Shown piece after piece: positions 52,616 through 63,694 of a stretch of 64,000 nt of DNA; positions within the stretch are counted from its first letter, which is position 1, and every line of letters starts with the position of its first letter. The stretch lies in assembly GCA_026122225.1 (NCBI GenBank), contig JANEZZ010001905.1, positions 1,860,001 through 1,924,000 on the forward strand, given 5' to 3'. The position numbers and the translations under genes are program-made. The stretch is from Heloderma charlesbogerti. Lineage: Eukaryota > Chordata > Lepidosauria > Squamata > Helodermatidae. Below the pieces are notes generated by a model, which worked only from the letters and a program-made list of their open reading frames with translations, was not told the DNA's origin and searched no databases.

Positions 52616-53254
52616 ACTGTATATAAATGTTTTAAAATAAATAAAACTAAATAAATTGTGCCACTGCTTCCCATGTTTATCATGGTAAATAGCTCAGAAG
52701 TGTTGAAAATCACCCTAACATGTCCCACTGCCACTTCTAGCTGGATTTTTTGAGTGCCTGACGCATTGCAAAAACAGAAGCATCAGCAACCCAAACATAG
52801 AATCTAAAGTTGGTCAGCGCTGCCACAATCAATAGCGATGACATAAGGCAGATGTGAGTCCCTGCAAAATCCTTGCCAAGTGATTCATAAGGACAGAAGA
52901 ACACATCATCATGAGTAATGGGAACACTTTCCCCACTGCGCAGGTAAAGCAGAAAAACCTCAGCAACGTGCAACTCAAGGAATGGGTTGATGTCCCTTAA
53001 GTACACAGAGAGACAACTTCAGCACAAGAAGGTATTTCAAAGTCACTCTAAGGGGCTGCTATTGCAGGGAAATTCTGACCTCCAGAAAGAGTTGCAAAAA
53101 AACTTACCTTTCATGAGATGGCATTTAGTAAAGTTCTGTCACATAATGGTGTTCTGGTTGTTGTTGTTTTGTTTTTTGTTTTTGCTGTAGCAATGAAAAA
53201 CTGGCAATCTATTCTATTTCATGTCTGTGAGGTTTAATGCATGGTAAGTGAGCT
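52616..53254. other. no recognised feature
   Basis: Unique-looking sequence immediately upstream of a BovB copy. Confidence 0.4.
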
Positions 53255-55202
53255 CCTCCAGCAAAGGAGATCGTTACCGTGTTGTGGTGCTGGAGCTGGA
53301 GCACCTCAATGACGCCATGAGCTAAACCGTGAAGGGACACCCAAGACGGGAAGGTCATGGCAGAGAGGTCAGACTACATACGATCCCTGGGGAAGGAAAC
53401 GGCAGCCCACCCCAGTATTCTTGCCATGAAAACTAAATGGATCAGTACAACCAGAGATATGTAGGTATACTATTGGAAGATGGGACTCCCAGGTCGGAAG
53501 ATGGTCAAAATGCTACTGGGGAGGAACAGAGGATAAGTTCAACTAGCCCCAGATGTGATGACGCAGCTAGCTCAAAGCCGAAAGGACGACTAGCAGCCGA
53601 TGGTGCTGGTGGTGAACAACGAATCCGATGTTCTAAAGATCAACACACCATAGGAACCTGGAATGTAAGATCTATGAGCCAGGGCAAATTGGATGTGGTT
53701 ATTGGGGAGATGTCAAGATTAAATACAGACATTTTGGGTGTCAGTGAACTGAAATGGACTGGAATGGGCCACTTCACATCAAACGACCACCAGATCTACT
53801 ACTGTGGACAAGAGGACCACAGAAGAAATGGAGTAGCCTTCATAATTAATAATAAAGTGGCTAAAGCAGTGCTTGGATACAATCCAAAAAATGACAGAAT
53901 GATCTCAATTCGAATTCAGGGTAAGCCATTTAACATCACAGTGATCCAAATATACGCCCCAACCACAGATGCTGAAGAAGCAGAAGTAGATCAGTTCTAT
54001 GAGGATCTGCAGCACCTACTGGATAGTACGGCAAAAAAAGATGTTATTTTCATTACAGGAGACTGGAATGCTAAGGTGGGTAGTCAAACGACACCTGGAA
54101 TTACAGGCAAGCATGGTCTGGGAGAACAAAATGAAGCAGGACATAGGCTGATAGAATTTTGCCAAGACAACTCACTGTGCATAACAAACACGCTCTTCCA
54201 ACAACCTAAGAGACGACTTTATACATGGACTTCACCAGACGGTCGACACCAAAATCAGATTGATGACATCCTTTGTAGCCAAAGGTGGCGGACATCTATG
54301 CAGTCGGTAAAAACAAGACCTGGAGCTGATTGTAGTTCAGATCACGAACTTCTTATCGCACAATTTAGAATCAGACTAAAGAGAATAGGGAAGACCCACA
54401 GATCAGTTAGATATGAGCTCACGAATATTCCTCATGAATATGCAGTGGAGGTGAAGAATAGATTTAAGGGACTAGATTTAGTAGATAGGGTCCCGGAAGA
54501 ACTATGGACAGAAGTTCGCAACATCGTTCAGGAGGCGGCAACAAAAAACGTCCCAAAGAAAAAGAAAACCAAGAAGGCAAGATGGCTGTCTGCTGAGACA
54601 CTGGAAGCAGCCCAAGAAAGAAGGAAAGCAAAAGGCAACAGTGATAGGGGGAGATATGCCCAATTAAATGCAAAATTCCAGAGGTCAGCCAGAAGAGATA
54701 AGGAATTATTTTTAAACAAGCAATGCGCAGAAGCGGAAGAAGATAATAGAATAGGAAGGACAAGAGACCTCTTCCAGAAAATTAGAAACTTCAGAGGTAA
54801 ATTCCAGGCAAAAATGGGTATGATCCAAAACAAAGATGGCAAGGACCTAACAGAAGCAGAAGAGATCAAGAAAAGGTGGCAAGAATATACGGAAGATCTG
54901 TATAGGAAGGATAATAATACCGTGGATAGATTTGACGGTGTAGTCAGTGAGCTAGAGCCAGATATCCTGAAAAGGGAGGTTGAATGGGCCTTAAGAAGCA
55001 TTGCTAATAACAAGGCAGCAGGAGATGACAGCATCCCAGCTGAACTGTTTAAAATCTTGCAAGATGATGCTGTCAAGGTGATGCATGCCATATGCCAGCA
55101 AATTTGGAAAACACAAGAATGGCCAACAGATTGAAAAAAATCAACTTATATCCCCATACCAAAAAAGGGAAGCACCAAAGAATGTTCCAACTATCGAAAC
55201 AT
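53255..55202 (+). mobile_element. BovB-like RTE LINE, copy 1, 5' half only
   Basis: Begins near the RTE 5' leader (GATCGTTACCGTGTTGTGG, ACACCCAAGACGGGAAGGTC, CCCCAGTATTCTTGCCATG) and ends at codons for SNYRNI (about 55202). The protein differs from the full copy at many positions, so it is an older or different subfamily. The 3' half in this orientation is absent; instead a repetitive junction and an inverted fragment follow. Confidence 0.88.
53437..55134 (+). pseudogene. BovB ORF2, endonuclease and N-terminal RT, stopped
   Basis: 565-codon frame with an APE-type endonuclease: GTWNVRSM (residue 73 on), SELKWTGMG, ITGDWNAKVG (208 on) and SSDHELL (SDH at about 301-303). A basic linker with KKKKTKKARWLS follows, then the start of RT (NNKAAGDDSIPAELF). 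The frame ends at TGA 55132-55134 where the full copy has TGG (Trp); after it TYIPIPKKGS continues in frame. With no RT palm it cannot function alone, though the endonuclease residues look preserved. Confidence 0.85.
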
Positions 55203-55276
55203 AGTTGGATATGTTTCCACCAACATATCCACCATATGTGGATCCACCATATTCCACCATAGTTGGATATGTTTCC
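55203..55276. repeat. short repetitive junction between sense and inverted BovB
   Basis: ATAGTTGGATATGTTTCC occurs at both ends (55202-55219 and 55259-55276), with CCACCATAT variants and a CATATG-centred palindrome between. It looks like locally duplicated sequence made at a rearrangement joint. Confidence 0.75.
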
Positions 55277-55556
55277 ATATGTTTCCATCCCCGTACCACC
55301 AAGAACTTGCCACAATTTGTTATGATCCACACAGTCAAAGGCTTTAGAATAGTCAATAAAACAGAAATATATGTTTTTCTGAAACTCCCGGGCTTTCTCC
55401 ATTATCCAGCAGATATTGGCAATTTGGTCTCTAGTTCCTCTGCCTTTTCTAAACCCAGCTTGTACATCTGGCAATTCTCGTTCCATGAATTGCTGGAGTC
55501 TACCTTGCAAGATCTTGAGCATTACCTTACTGGCATATGAAATAAGTGCCAGTATT
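55277..55556 (-). mobile_element. inverted BovB fragment fused to a hairpin element
   Basis: On the minus strand it encodes ALISYASKVMLKILQ through FIDYSKAFDCVDHNKLWQ. It differs from 60255-60485 plus 63724-63764 at only about two positions. The RTE/hairpin junction at its right (AAGTGC against CAGTATTTGCG) is the same as at 63764. Confidence 0.9.
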
Positions 55557-56054
55557 TGCGTTATTTGCGTTGCCCTTATTTTCGCCGTAGTCTATGTAAA
55601 TCTTTATGTAGACTACAGCGACCAAATAAGGAACGCGAATGGCGGCTCCCTATGGGGGCCGCCATTATCCGTACGCGCTTTTTTTAAAAAAGTCACCCGT
55701 GATAGGCTACGTGACGATTGACGTAGCCTATCACGGCTGACTTTGCAAATCTAGCCATGATAGGCTACGTTAATCGTCACGTAGTCTATCAGGGGGCGTT
55801 TGTTTGTTTTTTTCTTTTATTGCAATGGCGGCGGTGGCAGCCGGTCGAAAGACCGGCTGCCGCTCCCGCCCCGCTCGAACACCCGCTGAACCGCCGACCG
55901 GACCCGCCGCCGGGAGGGACATTCGGCGAAGGTAAGTCCCGTCCGGGGGGGGCGGGGGGGTTCGGAGGATTTCTCCCCGAAACTTGTTCGGGGGGCCGAA
56001 CACATTGGCGCTCAGCCCCACGAAATTTCGGGGAGAAATTCTCCGCCATCCCTA
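55557..56054 (-). mobile_element. TACGTA-hairpin element fused to BovB, left arm missing
   Basis: About 498 bp: TACGTA-type palindromes near 55590-55614 (TAGTCTATGTAAATC), 55700-55733 and 55759-55791 (both with GTGACGATTGACG/GTTAATCGTCACG centres, a distinct subtype), a GGTAAGT at 55931-55937, and the A-like right end GAAATTCTCCGCCATCCCTA at 56054. There is no left terminus; BovB sequence takes its place. Confidence 0.88.
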
Positions 56055-56460
56055 GTCTCATGTCCATATCAGATTGCAAGCTATGTTTCCTCATTTCACA
56101 TGGAAACCCATCCGTACTTCGTGGCATCTTTTTCCAAATTTATACATCACTTGTGCACATCTTTGAAATCTATGCATTCGTCTCTCATTGATTAAAATGT
56201 ATTCATGCACATTTTTCAAATGTACATGTGCTGTCAAATGCAGTTTTTTGGATCTCCAGTTGGATCATTTATGTACCAGAAAGACTGCAGACATTCCACA
56301 GAGAGAAAGCAAAAAAAGAGTGTTTGGGCAGCCGTGGTGAAGGCAGCTACCATCCTCGAAGAGTATGCTACGGCAGAACACACCCAAGTCCTGGCAAAGG
56401 CTCTGGATTCACCATTGTCATCCTCCTTGTCCAGATTGGATGATGGGACCCTGGGAGAAA
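56055..56460. repeat. AT-rich repeat scrap, possibly family R5, then unassigned
   Basis: AATCTATGCATTCG and ATTCATGCACATTTTTCAAA at 56160-56220 recall the left half of 1677-2027. The rest is unassigned. Confidence 0.3.
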
Positions 56461-56540
56461 TTAAAGAAGGAAACAGTAAAGAAGGAAACTGCCCAGAGAG
56501 CTTCGGCTAAAGGGAAATATAGGAATGTAATAACTAAATC
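56461..56540 (+). mobile_element. L2 3' end scrap
   Basis: CTGCCCAGAGAGCTTCGGCT followed by AAAGGGAAATATAGGAATGT is the decayed L2 terminus. Confidence 0.5.
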
Positions 56541-58025
56541 AATAATTGGGGAAGGGGTCAGGGTGATCATCTTCATTCACTTACAGTCATTTAACGTAAC
56601 AAGTGTTCAGACACCTGTTGCAGTCTCGTGGTGATGCAGTTACTCACAGTAATAATGATGTGGCAATGGTCATTGTTTCTTGCAAGCATGATGGGTTGTC
56701 CGAATGCTAGACACATTACAGTTTTGTGGTGTGCTAGGAAATGCAGGAGACCCAGCCAGACTGCAATGTGCCTGAGTCTGCATTATGTCAAAGCATCAAA
56801 ATGATTAGTTGTTCTGTTAGAAAAGTCACTCTGTAGTGGTCAGAAGAGGGGTATTCGTGGCCAGGGGAGACGGGAGAGCAGAAGGCTTGTGCACCAACTG
56901 ACAATGGCCAGCTGGAAGCCCAGAGATGGGGTGGGCTGGGCCACTTCACAGCTTAATTGGGCAACTGCAGACGAATTCATCCACAACAAGAACATAAGCT
57001 CTTATGACTCCCACATGCAGGCCCACCATCATGACCCTCCACTGTCCATGTGATATTGCCTCCATCACAGCATGGTGTGCTGGAGTCGACACTGGATGCT
57101 ATGGAAGTCCTGTCAGTGGAGATTTTACTGGGGTGGCTGATTCACAAATGCACCACAGAAAATGCCGCTTCTTGCCGCAAGGAACTAGAGATGACCATGG
57201 ATGTGGGAAGTGCGGGGGGGAGAATCGAGGGAGGTGGACAAAGGGAAAGAGGGAAAAGAAGATGCCCAACAGAGTCTTCTGGAGTCTGGACTCCCTCCCT
57301 GCTCGAGGAACACAACCCCACAAATAATGGTTACCCTTCCAAATGGCCAAACCATCCTACTTCTACCCTCCAATGAAAGTGTGGCTTACAGGAGCCACTG
57401 CATGCATGAATGGGCTCAGATTTTCCAAGCTGGCTTGTTCCTGTTTCTAAACTCTGAATGAAGTGACGTCCCTCAGGTGAGATCACTAAATTAGGTAGTT
57501 GTGCAGTGAGACTAATTTATGACATTGCCCCTGAGGCAACAGCCTGGGACACATGCAGAGTAATTAGTTCTCCAGAGAAACAGCCCTCTGTCCTCCGCCT
57601 GCTTCTTCTTCCTCTGGAACTGCAAGGTCTCAGGTGGTTTGACAACAGACTTGGAACAAAGAACATAGGCCTGCTGGGCAGAACAATGCAACCCCCTCCC
57701 CGTCTTTGGCCACCCCCAGAAGGAGGGTGGAAGAGAAGAGGGTTTCTCGCTGCCACCAGCACTCCCCCCAGTTTGCTTCGCCAGTGCCAGAACTTGGAAG
57801 GAAGAGGGGCACCTAAAGGCAGTTTGTTATGATGAGAATTATAATCAATATAATAAACAACGGTGATTTTTTTTTTAAAGTGCAATGAAGAAAACATGTT
57901 ACTCCTTAATTCTAGCCTGCACAACTTGTAATGAGGGATGCCAGTCCTTCTTCTCTCCATCTGAATTTCTCCCTAGGCTTGGGGTTCTGAATTACTTGGC
58001 ATGCCTTGTGAGTCTTTAACTCAGT
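56541..58025. other. no recognised feature
   Basis: About 1.5 kb without recognisable gene or repeat. Frames of about 100 codons at 57004-57376 have no known motif. Confidence 0.4.
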
Positions 58026-58115
58026 CTAGCCCAAAGGAGGGGAACCTCCCCGCTCTGGGTCACATCCAGCCTGGTGGCGACCCTAAATTGGCCTGCAGAG
58101 CTTCCCCGGGTAGCT
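58026..58115. mobile_element. hAT-like MITE, CAGGGGTG family, fragment
   Basis: TAGCCCAAAGGAGGGGAACC, then CATCCAGCCTGGTGGCG and CAGAGCTTCCCCGGGTAGC follow the same order as M2 and M4. Strongly decayed. Confidence 0.4.
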
Positions 58116-58561
58116 GCATCCCTGCCCAGTCCAGTGTTCAGCAACACTTATGGGTATGTTTAGCACCATCGCATTGCTGTTTGTGGCATCTAGAAAGGCA
58201 GTTTGATGTAACTAAGGGACACCTGGGATGAAAAGAGGCAGGTCCCTGTGAGTTCAGGTCCCTTTCTTCCACTGTCACTGCATTCATCCAAGGCCAATCT
58301 GTTTTGTTTTGTTTGTTTGTTTTTCTCAAAGAGACGGCCAGAGTGGATTCTAATGGCTGGGTTTCTTTGCCAGCCTCTTGGAATAACCACTGAGATCTTT
58401 TAGCAGCAGCTAAAAGAATCTCATCCAATATAGAGGAGATGCCAGAGTTCAAATTGCAGGGTAGCACACACTGCAGCACAACCCCAATGCTTCAGTTGGC
58501 TTGGACCATGGATCCTGATGCTCTGATTTATCTTAAATTTGCCCCCAGCTTAGATTATTTT
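58116..58561. other. no recognised feature
   Basis: Unassigned; short (TTTG)n run near 58300-58322. Confidence 0.4.
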
Positions 58562-58860
58562 GTATTTAATGATTCATTCATTTATTGTGTTTTGATACTG
58601 CTTTCTGAAACCAACCAAGGTGGTTTACAGACATTTCAGAATATAAAATCTATGATAAAATAAAAATATAGCAAAACAGTAACATGAACCTTAAAAAGCC
58701 ATAATTACCATAACAATTGAGAAAGCCACATGAAAAAGATGTTTTTTTACTCCCTTCCTGAGCACAGAAAGAGTGGGGACCAGTTGCAACTCCAAGGGGA
58801 GTGCAGGCTGGGGTTTGGGAGTAACGCAATAGAAAGCCTTTTACTGATGTTAGACCCTGG
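58562..58860 (-). mobile_element. L2-type LINE 3' region, antisense
   Basis: TTATTGTGTTTTGATACTGC, AAGGTGGTTTACAGACATTT and an A-rich stretch, then AGAGTGGGGACCAGTTGCAA; the order resembles the antisense L2 3' region at 10230-10500. Confidence 0.5.
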
Positions 58861-59250
58861 TTGATTGATTTTAATGTATTGTTACCCAGCCCATGTGTTT
58901 GGGCTAGGGTGAGCCACCAATCAAATTACCAAGAAAACAGAACAATGAAAAATAAAAATCTAAGTTTAGAAATACCGTATGACTCATTATTAGACAGGTC
59001 ACGGACCCTAGCCAATAGGTGCTTGTATCCTCCTGACTGCACCACATTTACCATACATCTCTCTACTGGGAACAGGCATCCTGGTTGGGGACAGTGTGCA
59101 TATGTGTGAGGGAGACAATTTTTCTGGCTATAAAATATCGGCTTCTTGCAGGGAAATGGTGATTTCCCCACAACAAAAGCAGAATAAGGAGACTAAAAAT
59201 TTGTTGTTGATTCTTTTTACCTGCCTGACCATGTCGTGAGCTCACTTGTT
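58861..59250. other. no recognised feature
   Basis: Unassigned sequence left of the BovB cluster; not hairpin-element sequence, which matters for interpreting the fusion. Confidence 0.45.
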
Positions 59251-59256
59251 TGTTGT

Positions 59257-60485
59257 TTATTCGTTCAGTCGCTTCCGACTCTTCGTGACTTCATGGACCA
59301 GCCCACGCCAGAGCTTCCTGTCGGCCGTCGCCACCCACAGCTCCCCCAAGGTCGTGTCTGTCACCTCCAGAATATCATCCATCCACCTTGCCCTTGGTCG
59401 GTCCCTCTTCCTTTTGCCTTCCACTGTCCCTAGCATCAGCATCTTCTCCAGGGTATCCTGTCTTCTCATGATGTGGCCAAAGTACTTCAGTTTTGCCTTT
59501 AATATCCTTCCCTCAAGGGAGCAGTCTGGCTTTATTTCCTGGAGTATGGACTGGTTTGATCTTCTTGCAGTCCAAGGCACTCTCAGAATTTTCCTCCAGC
59601 ACCACAGTTCAAAAGCATCTATCTTCCTTCGCTCAGCCTTCTGTATGGTCCAGCTCTCGTAGCCATAGATTACTACAGGGAATACCATTGCTTTAACTAT
59701 GCGGACCTTTGTTGTCAGTGTGATGTCTCTGCTCTTCACTATTTTATCAAGATTTGTCATTGCTCTCCTCCCAAGAAGTAAACGTCTTCTGATTTCCTGG
59801 CTGCAGTCAGTGTCTGCAGTAATCTTTGAGCCTAGAAAGACAAAGTCTGTCACTGCCTCCATGTTTTCTCCCTCTATTTGCCAGTTATCAATCAAGCTGG
59901 TTGCCATAATCTTGGTTTTTTTGAGGTTTAACTGCAACCCAGCTTTTGCACTTTCTTCTTTCACCTTCATCATAAGGTTCCTCAGCTCCTGCTCGCTTTC
60001 AGCCATCAAAGTGGTATCATCTGCATATCTGAGATTGTTAATGTTTCTTCCAGCGATTTTAACTCCAGCCTTGGCTTCATCAAGCCCAGCATGTCGCATG
60101 ATGTGTTCTGCGTACAGGTTGAATAGGTAGGGTGAGAGTATACAACCCTGCCGTACTCCTTTCCCAATCTTAAACCAGTCCGTTGATCCGTGGTCTGTTC
60201 TTACCATTGCTACTTGGTCGTTATACAGATTCCTCAGGAGGCAGACAAGATGACTTGGTATCCCCGTACCACCATGAACTTGCCACAATTTGTTATGATC
60301 CACACAGTCAAAGGCTTTAGAATAGTCAATAAAACAGAAATATATGTTTTTCTGAAACTCCCGGGCTTTCTCCATTATCCAGCAGATATTGGCAATTTGG
60401 TCTCTAGTTCCTCTGCCTTTTCTAAACCCAGCTTGTACATCTGGCAATTCTCGTTCCATGAATTGCTGGAGTCTACCTTGCAAGA
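59257..60485 (-). pseudogene. BovB ORF2, RT and C-terminal half, antisense
   Basis: About 400 codons of open frame covering RT motifs from VQAGFRKGRG to the C-terminal WRKILRVPWTARRSNQS and KLKYFGHIMRR. The frame continues at its 5' side into the antisense leader of copy 2, giving an apparent frame of 473 codons (to 60678) whose first 60-odd residues are not BovB protein. No endonuclease, so not autonomous. Open frame and low divergence suggest a fairly young copy. Confidence 0.85.
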
Positions 60486-60550
60486 CCCCTTCATGGATCA
60501 CTGCCTTGTTGTGGCGAAGGGGCTTGCGTAACTCAGTGAAGCCATAAGCT

Positions 60551-63500
60551 ATGCCGTGCAGGGCCACCCAAGACGGACAGGTCATGGCAGAGAGTTCTGA
60601 CAAAATGTGGTCCACTGGAGAAGGAAATGGCAACCCACTCCAGTATTCTTGCCAAGAAAACCCCATGGAAAGTATCACAAGGCTAAAAGATATGACGCCG
60701 GAAGATGAGCCCCTCAGGTCGGAAGGTGTCCAATATGCTACTGGGGAAGAGCAGAGGGTATTTCCAAGTAGCGCCAGAAAGAGTGAAGCGGCTGGGCCAA
60801 ACCCGAAAGGACACTCAGCTGTGGATGTGTCTGGTGGTGAAAAGAAAATCCGATGCTGTAAAGAACAATATTGTTTAGGAACCTGGAATGTCAGATCAAT
60901 GAATCAAGGTAAGCTGGAGGTGGTCAAACATGAGATGACAAGATTGAACATCGACATCTTGGGAATCAGCGAACTAAAATGGACAGGCATGGGCGAATTT
61001 AATTCAGGTGACCATCATATCTACTATTGTGGGCAAGAATCCCTTAGAAGAAATGGAGTAGCACTCATAGTCAACAAAAGGGTGGGAAAAGCAGTACTGG
61101 GGTACAATCTTAAAAATGATAGAATGATCTTGGTACGAATCCAAGGCAAACCATTCAACATCACAGTAATTCAAGTCTATGCCCCAACCACTGAGGCCGA
61201 AGAAGCTGAGGTTGATCGGTTTTATGAAGACCTACAACACCTTCTAGAACTAACACCAAAAAAAGATGTCCTCTTCATCATAGGGGATTGGAATGCTAAA
61301 GTAGGAAGTCAAGAAATCACCGGGATAACAGGCAGGCATGGCCTTGGTGTACAAAATGAAGCAGGACAAAAGCTAATAGAGTTTTGCCAAGAGAACATGC
61401 TGATCATAGCAAACACTCTTTTCCAACAGCACAAGAGGCGACTCTACACATGGACGTCACCAGATAGTCAATATCGAAATCAGATTGATTATGTCCTTTG
61501 CAGCCAAAGATGGAGAAGCTCCATACAGTCAGTCAAAACAAGACCTGGAGCTGACTGTGGCTCAGATCATGAGCTGCTTCTTGCAAAATTTCGGCTTAAA
61601 TTGAAGAACGTCGGGAAAACCACTAAACCGTTCAGGTATGACCTAAATCATATCCCTGATGAATATACAGTGGAGGTGAGGAATAGATTTCAGGGATTAG
61701 ACCTGATAGACAGAGTGCCTGAGGAACTATGGACGGAGGTCCGTAACATTGTTCAGGAGGCAGCAACGAAATCCATCCCAAAGAAAAAGAAATGCAAGAA
61801 AGCAAAGTGGCTGTCTGATGAGGCTTTACAAGTAGCTCACGAAAGAAGGGAAGCGAAAAGCAAGGGAGAAAGGGGAAGATATACCCAACTGAATGCAGAG
61901 TTCCAGAGAATAGCAAGGAGAGACAAGAAGGCCTTCTTAAATGAACAATGCAAAGAAATCGAGGAAAACAACAGAATGGGAAAGACTAGAGATCTCTTCA
62001 AGAAAATTGGAGATCTCAAGGGAACGTTTTGTGCAAAGACGGGCATGATAAAGGACAAAGAAGGCAGGGACCTCACAGAAGCAGATGAGATTAAGAAGAG
62101 GTGGCAAGAATACACAGAAGAACTATACAGGAAAGATCTGAATGTCCCTGATAGCCATGATAGTGCGGTCACTGAACTTGAGCCAGACATCCTAGAGAGT
62201 GAAGTCAAGTGGGCCTTAGGAAGCATTAGTAACAACAAAGCTAGCGGAAATGACAGTATTCCAGCCGAGCTATTTAAAATCCTAAAAGATGATGCTGTTA
62301 AAGTGCTGCACTCAATATGCCAACAAATCTGGAACACTCAACAGTGGCCACAAGACTGGAAAAGGTCAGTTTACATTCCAATTCCAAAGAAGGGCAACGG
62401 CAAAGAGTGTTCAAACTACCGCACCATTGCGCTCATTTCACATGCCAGCAAGGTGATGCTCAAAATCCTACAAGCTAGGCTTCAGCAGTATGCGAACCGA
62501 GAACTACCGGAAGTACAAGCTGGGTTTCGAAGAGGCAGAGGAACTAGAGATCAAATCGCCAACATTCGCTGCATCATGGAGAAAGCAAGAGAATTCCAGA
62601 AAAACGTCTATTTCTGCTTCATTGACTACGCTAAAGCCTTTGATTGTGTGGATCACAACAAACTGTGGCAAATTCTTAAAGTGATGGGAGTACCAGACCA
62701 CCTTACCTGTCTCCTGAGAAACCTGTACGAGGGTCAAGAAGCAACAGTAAGAACCACACATGGAACAACCGATTGGTTCAAAATTGGGAAAGGAGTACGA
62801 CAAGGCTGCATATTGTCACCCTGCTTATTTAACTTATATGCAGAGTACATCATGAGAAATGCCGGGTTGGATGAATCAGAGGTCGGAATTAAGATTGCTG
62901 GGAGAATTATCAACAACCTCCGATACGCAGACGATACCACCCTAATGGCAGAAAGCGAAGAGGATCTCAAGAGCCTCTTGTTGAAGGTGAAAGAGGAGAG
63001 TGCAAAAGCTGGTTTGAAACTCAACATTAAAAAAACAAAGATCATGGCATCTGGCCCCATCACTTCCTGGCATATAGAAGGGGAAGAAATGGAAGCAGTG
63101 ACAGATTTTACTTTCTTGGGCTCCAAGATCACCGCAGACGGTGACTGTAGCCATGAAATTAAAAGACGCTTGCTCCTTGGGAGGAAAGCTATGGCCAACC
63201 TAGACAGCATAGTAAGAAGCAGAGACATCACCTTGCCGACAAAGGTCCGTCTAATCAAAGCTATGGTTTTCCCAGTAGTAATGTATGGCTGTGAGAGCTG
63301 GACTATAAGGAAGGCTGAGCGCCGAAGAATTGATGCTTTCGAACTGTGGTGCTGGAGAAGACTCTTACGAGTCCCCTGGACTGCAAGGAGGTCAAATCAG
63401 TCCATCCTAAAGGAAATCAACCCTGAGTGCTCATTGGAAGGACAGATAATGAAGCTGAAGCTCCAATATTTTGGCCACGTAATGCGAAGAGAAAACTCCC

Positions 63501-63694
63501 TGGAAAAGACCCTGATGCTGGGAAAGACTGAAGGCAAAAGGAGAAGAGGACGGCAGAGGATGAGATGGCTAGATAGCATCACGAATGCAATGAATATGAA
63601 CTTGAGCACACTCCGGGAGAGAGCGCAGGACAGGAAGGCCTGGCGTGCTATGGTCCATGGGGTCACGAAGAGTCCGACACGACTGAACGACTGA
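60551..63694 (+). CDS. BovB ORF2 polyprotein: APE endonuclease + reverse transcriptase
   Basis: 1047 codons without a stop. An N-terminal leader (1-107) is followed by an APE-type endonuclease with TWNVRS (N113), SELKW (E141), GDWNAKVG (D246, N248) and SDHELL (S338, D339, H340). A basic linker (KKKKCKKAKWLS) leads to RT with NYRTIALIS, FIDYAKAFDC (catalytic D692), GVRQGCILSP and YADD (792-795). The C-terminus has YGCESWTIRKAERRR and FGHVMRRE as in BovB, then KRRRGRQRMRWLD and the stop at 63692. The product would nick target DNA and copy its own RNA there. The start at 60551 is the first in-frame ATG; later ones (60593 or 60665) are possible. All catalytic residues I can check are present, so it may be active; expression is unknown. 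Confidence 0.9.
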   Translation: MPCRATQDGQVMAESSDKMWSTGEGNGNPLQYSCQENPMESITRLKDMTPEDEPLRSEGVQYATGEEQRVFPSSARKSEAAGPNPKGHSAVDVSGGEKKIRCCKEQYCLGTWNVRSMNQGKLEVVKHEMTRLNIDILGISELKWTGMGEFNSGDHHIYYCGQESLRRNGVALIVNKRVGKAVLGYNLKNDRMILVRIQGKPFNITVIQVYAPTTEAEEAEVDRFYEDLQHLLELTPKKDVLFIIGDWNAKVGSQEITGITGRHGLGVQNEAGQKLIEFCQENMLIIANTLFQQHKRRLYTWTSPDSQYRNQIDYVLCSQRWRSSIQSVKTRPGADCGSDHELLLAKFRLKLKNVGKTTKPFRYDLNHIPDEYTVEVRNRFQGLDLIDRVPEELWTEVRNIVQEAATKSIPKKKKCKKAKWLSDEALQVAHERREAKSKGERGRYTQLNAEFQRIARRDKKAFLNEQCKEIEENNRMGKTRDLFKKIGDLKGTFCAKTGMIKDKEGRDLTEADEIKKRWQEYTEELYRKDLNVPDSHDSAVTELEPDILESEVKWALGSISNNKASGNDSIPAELFKILKDDAVKVLHSICQQIWNTQQWPQDWKRSVYIPIPKKGNGKECSNYRTIALISHASKVMLKILQARLQQYANRELPEVQAGFRRGRGTRDQIANIRCIMEKAREFQKNVYFCFIDYAKAFDCVDHNKLWQILKVMGVPDHLTCLLRNLYEGQEATVRTTHGTTDWFKIGKGVRQGCILSPCLFNLYAEYIMRNAGLDESEVGIKIAGRIINNLRYADDTTLMAESEEDLKSLLLKVKEESAKAGLKLNIKKTKIMASGPITSWHIEGEEMEAVTDFTFLGSKITADGDCSHEIKRRLLLGRKAMANLDSIVRSRDITLPTKVRLIKAMVFPVVMYGCESWTIRKAERRRIDAFELWCWRRLLRVPWTARRSNQSILKEINPECSLEGQIMKLKLQYFGHVMRRENSLEKTLMLGKTEGKRRRGRQRMRWLDSITNAMNMNLSTLRERAQDRKAWRAMVHGVTKSPTRLND

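Noticed and set aside
59257..60678. 473-codon frame as a single gene
   Set aside because: The first 60-odd codons are the antisense leader of another BovB; the frame is a by-product of nested insertion.
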